Source: Lachnospiraceae bacterium (GTDB lineage: Bacteria > Bacillota > Clostridia > Lachnospirales > Lachnospiraceae). Taken from it: DNA of 7,096 nt. The notes beneath the pieces are model-generated. The model made no database searches, was not told the DNA's origin, and was given only the letters and a program-made list of their open reading frames with translations. This document shows, piece after piece, positions 1-5,432 of the stretch. The stretch covers positions 1 to 7,096 of the forward strand of contig JAJPZP010000037.1 of NCBI GenBank assembly GCA_021204285.1, in the 5' to 3' direction. Every line of letters begins with the position of its first letter. Within the stretch, counting starts at the first letter, position 1. The position numbers and the translations under genes were made by a program.

Positions 1-15
1 CCGTTACCGCAAAAT

Positions 16-1293
16 TTATGCCACACCCACCATGCTATAATTCAGCGCGTTTTTCCACCTCTCAGGCGTGCCGATCGACAGCACCGAACCCGGAAGCTTA
101 AGGCACAGTTCCCCCATCCTCCGGTAAAACAGCAGAATCAGGCGGCAGGGAAGTGCAGGGATCCGCGCCGCGCCAGGCAGCAAAAGCCCCGCCAGTCCAC
201 AGAAGATGGCCGCCGTCATCAGCACGCTCATCAGCGGAATGACGAGCAGATTCAGCAAAACAGAATACAGGGAATATTCCGAAAATGCGCACAACAGCAC
301 CGGAAAGGTCACTGCCAGCACAGACAGACTGACCCCCAGCGCCTGGAAAAGCCGCCCCTGCTTTGGACGATACAGCCGTAAAACCGGCAGCAGCAGCGCG
401 ATGCCAAGCACCGCCCCAAAGGAGAGCAGGAAGGCGCTCTGTCTGCTGTTCAGCGGCGACGGAAGCAGCAGCGCAATCGCTGCGATGCCCATCGCCGTCA
501 GCATATCGTAACTCCGCCCGACCAGATCCGCCGCCACCATGAGCACGCACATGATCACGGCGCGCAGAGCCGAGAGGGCAGCTCCTGCCATCCAGCCGTA
601 AGCCGCGATCAGCAGGATTGAAAAGATACCTGCCGGAAGATAATATCCCGTAAGTCTTCGCAGAATGCGGTACAACCCCATCCCGATCAGGGAAATGTGC
701 AGTCCTGAGATTGCAAGCAGATGCGAGATTCCGTTTTTCTGGTACAGATTCTTTGTATCGCTGTCAAGCGCACTCTTCTCTCCGAGAACCATCGCACGGA
801 GGACGCCGGCATCCTCCTCGCTGAACAGTGCGTCGTAAACCTCACCGAGCCTCTTTTTTAACTGCAGCAGGTTCTCCCGCAGCGGCGCAGGATGCAGCGC
901 GAGAATCTGTGCGTTTTCCGCAAAAACGGTACAGGAAATTCCTTTTGCTCCATAATAGAGACTGCTGTCAAACTGTCCCGGATTTGTTGGTGTTTCTACA
1001 GGATAAATGGTTCCCGAAAGGGATAGATCCGCGCCAACCGGATAATCGGCTGCGCCTGACAGATATACGAGGATTTGATCCGCATGAACCGAAGTCCCCC
1101 CGGCCTGAATCCGGCAATTCACCAGATTCAGCTGCATGCCCTCGTCTTTTATGGTCCACCTGGCGACCCGGCCTTCTATCCGACCCGTCTGCTTCTGCGT
1201 GATCGGCGGCGACTCCTTCAGAAGCCCCACCGGCAGAAGCAGAAGAAGCAGGAACAGCGCCAGCGCCACACAGGCAGCCGGTCTTCTCTTCAT
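16..1293 (-). CDS. comEC: ComEC/Rec2-like DNA uptake channel, lacking the C-terminal metallo-beta-lactamase domain
   Basis: A 425-residue polytopic membrane protein. One N-terminal helix (about 6-25) is followed by an OB-like extracytoplasmic region (about 30-135) with the ComEC hallmark NPGQFD at 104-109. The competence channel domain (about 160-415) has DAGVLRAMVLGEKS, SHLLAISGLHISL near 190-202, FLLSFGAVLGI near 288-298 and NLLVIPLMSV near 348-357. ComEC forms the inner-membrane pore that passes single-stranded DNA during transformation (family knowledge). Full-length members reach roughly 700-800 residues with a metallo-beta-lactamase domain after the channel; here TAA stops the frame just where the next membrane segment would run on, 15 bases from the window edge. 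Skipping one base near the stop would read on as INFAVT, so a frameshift, a sequencing error or a genuinely split gene are all possible. The start overlaps the GerMN gene stop, with GAGGAG about 11 bases upstream. Confidence 0.85.
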   Translation of the reverse strand: MKRRPAACVALALFLLLLLLPVGLLKESPPITQKQTGRIEGRVARWTIKDEGMQLNLVNCRIQAGGTSVHADQILVYLSGAADYPVGADLSLSGTIYPVETPTNPGQFDSSLYYGAKGISCTVFAENAQILALHPAPLRENLLQLKKRLGEVYDALFSEEDAGVLRAMVLGEKSALDSDTKNLYQKNGISHLLAISGLHISLIGMGLYRILRRLTGYYLPAGIFSILLIAAYGWMAGAALSALRAVIMCVLMVAADLVGRSYDMLTAMGIAAIALLLPSPLNSRQSAFLLSFGAVLGIALLLPVLRLYRPKQGRLFQALGVSLSVLAVTFPVLLCAFSEYSLYSVLLNLLVIPLMSVLMTAAIFCGLAGLLLPGAARIPALPCRLILLFYRRMGELCLKLPGSVLSIGTPERWKNALNYSMVGVA

Positions 1294-2204
1294 TCTTCTA
1301 TCAGCTCCTCATTCTTCTCAAAAATCGTATTAAAGCTGATCGTCTCGCGAAAGAGCTGGTTCGTCTCGCCGTTGATGCTGATCTGCACCTTCCCGGCATC
1401 TGTATTGTCCACAATCGAATTGACAATTGAGTAAATCGGAACGGCCTCCGCGACATTGTAAACAGCCTCCAGGAAAGTATCGTCCAGATTTACATAGCAG
1501 ATTTCATCTTTGATCGAAATACTGATGAGCTTTGTCTCCGGCGGTATCGTCGGGTAAAATTCATCGGATATCGGACCCGAAATCAGTTCTTCCACAATCA
1601 GCTTTTCCAGGGAAATGTTACTGTTATACTCCATGGTAACCTGCTCGGCCACCAGCGCGTCCCCTGTCTCATTGGTGAAATAAAGAGTCAGTTCCACGGT
1701 CTTGTAGACATCGCTCTCCTCCCCGGCGCTCTCGATAAACTGCTCGTCATTCATATAGCCGATCGCCTCCCCGTTCGTGTCGGTCAGAGGCTCTCCTTCT
1801 ACCAGGAAGCTCACATACTCCACACCCTGAAGCTGGCAGAATGTACGAACACAGGCAGCCCTGCACAGGACCTCGCGGGTCTTGTCCATCTGCAGGTATT
1901 CTTCCGAAAAATCAAGATAAAGCCGCAGGTCTTCCAGCGTACTGTCCATGAGACGCACCTCCTCCGGAAGCGCACTTTGCAGTTCGTCGTCGCCCGGCTC
2001 CTCGCGCAGCAGCTCCAGCATCTCGCTGACCATGCCCTCTGCCGTTTTCGCCTGAAGCTCCCGGTATTCATAAGAAATGCCGGTTTCCGCCTGATTCAGA
2101 TACCAGATTCTGTATCCGCTCTCCTCTTCCTCACTGTGAGAGCTGCAACCTGCGCTCAGCGCAGCCACACACAGCAGAAGAAAAAAACAAAACCATTTTT
2201 TCAT
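1290..2204 (-). CDS. Lipoprotein with two GerMN domains (GerM-like)
   Basis: A 304-residue secreted lipoprotein. The signal peptide MKKWFCFFLLLCVAALSAGC contains a lipobox (LSAGC) with lipid-bearing Cys20. Two related domains follow: the first about residues 31-155 (RIWYLNQAETG through YVSFLVEGEPL), the second about 166-295 (VELTLYFTNETGDALV, then VEELISGPISDEFYPTIPPE, CYVNLDDTFLE and VQISINGETNQLF). The layout matches GerMN-domain proteins; Bacillus GerM acts in spore envelope assembly and germination, but GerMN domains also occur in non-sporulation lipoproteins, so a sporulation role is not certain. The start is supported by a GGGGGA run eight bases upstream and by the signal peptide. Its position between the histidine kinase and comEC suggests an envelope-associated role linked to the two-component system. 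The TGA stop overlaps the comEC start as ATGA, so the two should be translationally coupled. Confidence 0.85.
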   Translation of the reverse strand: MKKWFCFFLLLCVAALSAGCSSHSEEEESGYRIWYLNQAETGISYEYRELQAKTAEGMVSEMLELLREEPGDDELQSALPEEVRLMDSTLEDLRLYLDFSEEYLQMDKTREVLCRAACVRTFCQLQGVEYVSFLVEGEPLTDTNGEAIGYMNDEQFIESAGEESDVYKTVELTLYFTNETGDALVAEQVTMEYNSNISLEKLIVEELISGPISDEFYPTIPPETKLISISIKDEICYVNLDDTFLEAVYNVAEAVPIYSIVNSIVDNTDAGKVQISINGETNQLFRETISFNTIFEKNEELIEE

Positions 2205-2219
2205 TTTCCTTATCCCCCG

Positions 2220-3656
2220 CTACGCAATATACTTCAGCGGAATCCGCACCGTAAAGGTTGTCCCCTCGTCGACGACACTCTGCACCTTGATCGCACCGCG
2301 GTGAACCACGACCGCGCTCCTCGTAATGGCGAGTCCGAGACCGGTACCGCCGATCTCGCGGGAGTGGGATTTATCCACACGATAAAAGCGTTCAAACACA
2401 TAATCCAGGGACTCCTGCGGGATGCCAATTCCCGAGTCGCTGACCTTTACATAGAAAAATTTATGATCCGCGTCGAGCGTCACATGTACCCAGCCGCCGC
2501 TGCGATTGTATTTGATCGCGTTTTCGACCAGATTTGTGAAGGCAAGCGAAAGACGCGTCGAATCGATCTCCGCGCTGACGCTGCGGTTGCTCTCAAAGAC
2601 AACCTCAATATTTTCCTTCTCTGCAATCGGCCTGAGCCTTTTCAGGATCTGTTCCAGGAATTCATTGATATCCACGGTCTCTACATTCAGCTCCGGCGTC
2701 TTGCGATCCATCTTCACGAGTGTGAGCAGATCGGAGATAATCGAATTCTCGCGGTCAATCTCGCTGGCTATATCCTCCATGAACTCGACGTAAAGCTCCC
2801 GCGGCGTATCCTCCTGCGCCAGCAGGGAATCTGCCAGCACCTTCATCGAAGCCAGCGGCGTCTTGAGCTCATGCGAAACGTTCGACACGAATTCCTGACG
2901 CGATTCCTCCATAACGCGCAGCTTTGCAAGCATCAAATTGAAGGAATCGGAAATCATCTCCACCTCTGTACAACCATGGATATTCATATTATCCTCGAGC
3001 GTACCGTCCAGCATATCTCCGATATACTGATTCATATTCCGCAGCGGCTGTACAAGCAGCCGCGAGAGAAAAACTGCCAGGAAAAGCGAACAGAAAGCGA
3101 TGATCAGGACACTGATCTGCGCTGCAAACTCAAACTCATCCAGACCGATATAAATATTGTATGTAGAAGCATTCGCCAGAATAACGCCAACGATCGTCGT
3201 CTCATCCGCTTCCGTCCAGGTGATCGGAACCGCAATCTGGATATAACGGCCACTCACATAGTCCGACGTGGACTCGCCGCGGAAGCACCGGACGACATTC
3301 TCCGCCACCATCGTGCGGCCTTCTTCAAAATCGTAAGTGTCCTCCACAATCACAAGGTTGTCATCGATGAGAATAATCCGGCCGTCGTACAGTGTGGCCA
3401 CCTGACTGATATCACCCGACAAAACCTCATTCTCCTGATCATGAAGATAATCCGCGCTGACAATCTGCGTGGAGAGAATCTGGCACTGGTTCCGGACCTC
3501 GTTCGCGAGCTGCGTGAGCGCCTGCCTCTCGTAGAATACGCGAAGTACGAGCGCCGTCAAAGCCGCACAAACCGTGCTGAAAAGGAACAGGGACAGCATG
3601 ATACGGAAATTCAGGCTCTTAAAAAATTTCCCTTTAATCTTGAACTTTTTAAACAT
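2220..3656 (-). CDS. HAMP-domain sensor histidine kinase, partner of the adjacent response regulator
   Basis: A 478-residue membrane kinase. A basic N-terminus precedes TM1 (about 19-41), followed by an extracytoplasmic sensor region (about 42-178, with Cys58 and Cys124), TM2 (about 179-199) and a HAMP linker (about 200-252). The HisKA helix carries the H-box SHELKTPLASM with His262, and the HExxT pattern suggests phosphatase activity too. The ATPase domain has N-box NLVENAIKYN (375-384), G1 DSGIGIP (407-413), F-box FERFYR (421-426) and G2 GGTGLGLAI (436-444). All catalytic motifs are complete. It resembles WalK/VicK and PhoR kinases but has no PAS domain between HAMP and HisKA, unlike Bacillus WalK. 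The start overlaps the response regulator stop by eight bases, and the next gene begins 15 bases after its TAG stop. The signal sensed is unknown; the GerMN lipoprotein encoded next acts in the same compartment as its sensor region. Confidence 0.92.
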   Translation of the reverse strand: MFKKFKIKGKFFKSLNFRIMLSLFLFSTVCAALTALVLRVFYERQALTQLANEVRNQCQILSTQIVSADYLHDQENEVLSGDISQVATLYDGRIILIDDNLVIVEDTYDFEEGRTMVAENVVRCFRGESTSDYVSGRYIQIAVPITWTEADETTIVGVILANASTYNIYIGLDEFEFAAQISVLIIAFCSLFLAVFLSRLLVQPLRNMNQYIGDMLDGTLEDNMNIHGCTEVEMISDSFNLMLAKLRVMEESRQEFVSNVSHELKTPLASMKVLADSLLAQEDTPRELYVEFMEDIASEIDRENSIISDLLTLVKMDRKTPELNVETVDINEFLEQILKRLRPIAEKENIEVVFESNRSVSAEIDSTRLSLAFTNLVENAIKYNRSGGWVHVTLDADHKFFYVKVSDSGIGIPQESLDYVFERFYRVDKSHSREIGGTGLGLAITRSAVVVHRGAIKVQSVVDEGTTFTVRIPLKYIA

Positions 3657-4338
3657 TAAAGTAGTACCCTACTCCCCATTTCGTGTGTACATATTTCGGT
3701 TCGCTCGGATTCGGCTCAATCTTCTCCCGCAGGCGGCGGATATGTACGTCTACCGTCCGCACATCGCCCGGGTAGTCGTAACCCCACACCGCATTCAGCA
3801 GATGATCTCTGCTATAAACACGATTCGGATTCGTCGCCATCAGTTCGAGCAGATCAAACTCCTTCGCGGTCAGATTGATCTCACGCCCCGCAATGCTCAG
3901 CCTGCGTCCCTCGCAGTCTATATGCAGATCGCCCATGTCAATCACCCGGCGGGTATCCTTCTCCGGTTCCTTCTTCTTCGTCCGGCGCATGATCGCCTTG
4001 ATCCTGGCTTTAACTTCAAGAATATTGAACGGCTTCGTGATGTAATCGTCCGCGCCGTAATCCAGGCCGAGGATCTTGTCCATGTCGTCACCCTTTGCCG
4101 TCAGCATGACAACCGGAACACTGGAAAACTCCCGCAGCTGCTGGCAGACCTCAAAACCGTTCAGTTTTGGCAGCATCACATCCAGCAGGATAAGATCATA
4201 CTCATTCGCCCGTATCTTCTCAAGCGCCTCTTCTCCGTCGTAGGCGCAGTCCACCTCCATGCCGACCTGCTCGAGGCTGAAGCGCATGCCCTTCACAATC
4301 AGCTTATCGTCGTCCACTACCAGTATTATCTGTGCCAT
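3649..4338 (-). CDS. OmpR-family response regulator, WalR/VicR-like
   Basis: A 229-residue transcription factor, the standard length for the OmpR/PhoB class. The receiver domain (about 1-118) has the acidic pocket DDD at 9-11, phosphoacceptor Asp53 in LILLDVMLP, Thr80 in VVMLTAK and Lys102 in ITKPF, so phosphorylation should be intact. The winged-helix DNA-binding domain (about 130-229) has LTAKEFDLLELM, SRDHLLNAVWGYDYPGDVRT, VDVHIRRLREKIE and the terminal WGVGYYF. The GYDYPGDVRTVDV stretch closely resembles WalR/VicR, the envelope-homeostasis regulator of Firmicutes, but the usual walHI neighbours are absent, so orthology is not claimed. The start at 4338 follows RBS spacing; 4341 or GTG 4353 would add one or five residues. 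The last eight bases overlap the kinase start (ATGTTTAA), so the cognate pair is translationally coupled. Its targets, possibly including this operon, are unknown. Confidence 0.92.
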   Translation of the reverse strand: MAQIILVVDDDKLIVKGMRFSLEQVGMEVDCAYDGEEALEKIRANEYDLILLDVMLPKLNGFEVCQQLREFSSVPVVMLTAKGDDMDKILGLDYGADDYITKPFNILEVKARIKAIMRRTKKKEPEKDTRRVIDMGDLHIDCEGRRLSIAGREINLTAKEFDLLELMATNPNRVYSRDHLLNAVWGYDYPGDVRTVDVHIRRLREKIEPNPSEPKYVHTKWGVGYYFNV

Positions 4339-4344
4339 CATGCC

Positions 4345-4350
4345 CCTCCT
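4345..4350 (-). promoter_or_regulatory. RBS deciding the response regulator start
   Basis: A perfect AGGAGG lies three bases before one ATG (4339-4341) and six bases before a second, adjacent ATG (4336-4338). An in-frame GTG at 4351-4353 overlaps the comEA stop as GTGA but has no ribosome binding site of its own. Spacing favours the second ATG, giving MAQIILVVDDD, the usual start for this family. Confidence 0.65.
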
Positions 4351-4793
4351 CACTGAACTCTGATCTGATCCTTTATTTTCGCATAAATTCCTTCCGCAAT
4401 GCCGGATACTTCCATAATCTGTTCCGGACTCGTGAAGGAACCGTTCTGCGTCCGGTACTCGATGATCGCGTCCGCACGGCTCTCGCCAATACCGTTCAGG
4501 CTCATCAGAGCCTCACGGTCTGCGGTGTTGATATTCATGCGGGTATCGGTGGACTCTGAAGCACTCCCGTCCTCCGCAGTGGATCCAACCGTTTCGCCGA
4601 CAGTCAGGTATTCGTCCTGCTCCGCTGCAACTGCCACCTGATCACCCGTCTCGTCCTCCACACAGTAAAACACGAAGTCCTCGCTCTTTCCGAGCCGGAA
4701 ACCCAGAAAAGAAAGACTGCATCCGGACAGACTCATGCTCAGAAGCAGTGCCAGACCGAATACAGCCAAATTTCTGATTCTCTTATATGTCAC
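4350..4793 (-). CDS. comEA: Short ComEA-like helix-hairpin-helix lipoprotein
   Basis: A 147-residue protein read from the GTG at 4793, which has AAGGAGA five bases upstream. The upstream ATG at 4838 overlaps the -10 element of the promoter and has no ribosome binding site. The signal peptide MTYKRIRNLAVFGLALLLSM ends in a lipobox, SLSGC, with lipid-bearing Cys25. A polar, Asp/Glu/Ser/Thr-rich linker leads to the C-terminal ComEA domain (about 87-147): MNINTADREALMSLNGIGES, then a second hairpin near SPEQIMEVSGIAEGIY. This tandem HhH fold binds double-stranded DNA without sequence specificity; ComEA is the surface DNA receptor for natural transformation (family knowledge). The SLBB domain (VxGAVxxPGVY) found in longer ComEA proteins is not visible, and the anchor is lipid rather than a membrane helix. 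It is the first gene of the operon that also holds comEC. The stop overlaps an alternative GTG start of the next gene. Confidence 0.8.
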   Translation of the reverse strand: MTYKRIRNLAVFGLALLLSMSLSGCSLSFLGFRLGKSEDFVFYCVEDETGDQVAVAAEQDEYLTVGETVGSTAEDGSASESTDTRMNINTADREALMSLNGIGESRADAIIEYRTQNGSFTSPEQIMEVSGIAEGIYAKIKDQIRVQ

Positions 4794-4818
4794 GCCTCTC
4801 TCCTTTCCGGAGAAAAGC
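4794..4818 (-). promoter_or_regulatory. Hairpin covering the comEA ribosome binding site
   Basis: In the minus-strand RNA GCTTTTCTCC (4809-4818) can pair with GGAGAGAGGC (4794-4803) over ten positions, two of them G-U, closing a five-base GGAAA loop. The Shine-Dalgarno AAGGAGA (4799-4805) lies partly in the 3' arm, and the GTG start follows the stem directly. Folding would hide the ribosome binding site. The arms are purine- and pyrimidine-rich, so some of the pairing could be fortuitous. Confidence 0.4.
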
Positions 4819-4836
4819 CTTTCTGTGTCCGTTTTC

Positions 4837-4865
4837 ATTGTAACCGACCCACGCGGAAAAGACAA
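4837..4865 (-). promoter_or_regulatory. Sigma-A type promoter of the comEA operon
   Basis: On the minus strand TTGTCT (4860-4865, four of six matches to TTGACA) and TACAAT (4837-4842, five of six matches to TATAAT) are separated by exactly 17 bases. Transcription should start near 4830, giving a leader of about 37 bases before the GTG at 4793. It lies just after the YdcZ-type stop codon, with no clear terminator between, so some read-through from upstream is possible. It is the best-looking promoter in the window and the only one seen for the five genes to its left. Confidence 0.6.
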
Positions 4866-4875
4866 GGGAATCTTT

Positions 4876-5310
4876 TTATTTTTCCCACTCAAATACTACG
4901 ACTCCGGCTACGGCTACTATAAGCCCCAGCAGCTTCCGGAACGAAAACTCCACTTTATCAATGCCAAAGAGGCCAAGCAGCTCAATCCCCCACGAGACGG
5001 TGAGCTGCGCAATGACGATCAGCATCGTCGCGCGGGCCGGGCCGAGGGCCGACATCCCCTGGATGACGGTGTAGGTGATGAACGCGCCAAACACCCCGCC
5101 GAGCAGCATGTACTTCGGCGTGACCCGTACGACGTTCAAAAGACTCTCGCGGTCGAAGGCTGCCCAGATCGCAAGGCAGGTCAGCAGGGCTGAAAACTGC
5201 ACCCAGGAGGCTGAAGCCCAGACGCTGCTCTGCTCCGTCACATTCGTATTGAATACGCCCTGTATGCTCATGAGAGCGCCGGATATCAGGGCAATAAAAA
5301 TTCCGACCAT
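4876..5310 (-). CDS. YdcZ-type (DUF606) DMT superfamily small membrane transporter
   Basis: A 144-residue integral membrane protein with about five hydrophobic segments, near residues 2-20, 32-52, 67-88, 94-115 and 124-141. It matches the DMT_YdcZ family: the first segment ends SGALMSIQGVFNTNV, the middle has LLGGVFGAFITYTVIQG and ALGPARATMLIVIAQL, and the end has FRKLLGLIVAVAGVVVF. Length is normal for this half-size family, whose members often form pairs or dimers; substrates are mostly unknown. The start at 5310 is chosen because AAGGAGG lies seven bases upstream. The frame runs open to 5436, but that extension has no membrane or family features and crosses intergenic repeats. The gene stands alone between the solute-binding protein gene and the comEA promoter, and no partner YdcZ gene is seen. 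Its start region is buried in the hairpin at 5302-5355, which suggests control at or before translation. Confidence 0.82.
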   Translation of the reverse strand: MVGIFIALISGALMSIQGVFNTNVTEQSSVWASASWVQFSALLTCLAIWAAFDRESLLNVVRVTPKYMLLGGVFGAFITYTVIQGMSALGPARATMLIVIAQLTVSWGIELLGLFGIDKVEFSFRKLLGLIVAVAGVVVFEWEK

Positions 5311-5355
5311 AGGGAAACCTCCTTTTTCTCCTGAAAGTATTCCCATATGGCCGGA
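5302..5355 (-). promoter_or_regulatory. Long hairpin enclosing the RBS and start codon of the YdcZ-type gene; possible terminator or attenuator
   Basis: The left arm 5302-5316 and right arm 5340-5355 are inverted copies differing by one extra base and one G-U-compatible change. In the minus-strand RNA the arms TCCGGCCATATGGGAA and TTCCCTATGGTCGGA pair over about 15 positions with one bulged U and one G-U wobble. The 23-base loop (5317-5339) contains AAGGAGG, the Shine-Dalgarno at 5318-5324. The ATG at 5308-5310 lies in the 3' arm. One base after the stem comes TTTTT (5296-5300), then ATT, so the element also has the shape of an intrinsic terminator reaching into the first codons. It may act on translation initiation, on transcript termination or both. 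The pairing is directly visible; the role is inference. Confidence 0.6.
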
Positions 5356-5359
5356 TTCT

Positions 5360-5387
5360 ATTCTGTTCAAAACAAACCCGGTATCAA
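5360..5387 (-). promoter_or_regulatory. Weak promoter candidate for the YdcZ-type gene
   Basis: On the minus strand TTGATA (5382-5387, five of six matches to TTGACA) is followed after 16 bases by CAGAAT (5360-5365, four of six matches to TATAAT). Transcription from it would begin near 5353, almost exactly at the first base of the 5302-5355 hairpin. The -10 match is poor, and read-through from the solute-binding protein gene is an equally possible source of transcript. Confidence 0.3.
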
Positions 5388-5389
5388 CC

Positions 5390-5422
5390 TGACAGGCGAA
5401 AATACAGCCGCCATGCCTGTCA
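5390..5422 (-). repeat. 8-bp perfect inverted repeat after the solute-binding protein gene
   Basis: TGACAGGC and GCCTGTCA are exact inverted copies (5390-5397 and 5415-5422) separated by 17 bases, starting 10 bases after the stop codon at 5433-5435. On the transcript this could fold as an 8-bp stem, but no U-run follows it directly, so it is not a classic intrinsic terminator. It could be an mRNA 3' stabiliser, a weak terminator or a regulator binding site next to the candidate promoter at 5360-5387. Function is unknown. Confidence 0.4.
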
Positions 5423-5432
5423 TAACGACAAA

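Noticed and set aside
1977..3659. Open frame of about 560 codons on the plus strand, antisense to the kinase and GerMN genes
   Set aside because: It is a shadow of the strong codon bias of the minus-strand kinase. The translation is rich in Arg, His and Gln with no domain, and it has no fitting ribosome binding site.
3574..4356. Plus-strand frame of about 260 codons antisense to the response regulator
   Set aside because: It mirrors the complete, well-conserved regulator gene; its own translation has no recognisable family or signal.
4794..4892. Longer ComEA start (ATG at 4838 or further upstream)
   Set aside because: The ATG at 4838 overlaps the -10 element TACAAT and lacks a ribosome binding site. 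The longer form would also put about 40 extra residues before the signal peptide.
5343..5350. Palindrome CCATATGG as a separate regulator site
   Set aside because: It is part of the larger hairpin arm at 5340-5355 and is better explained by that structure.
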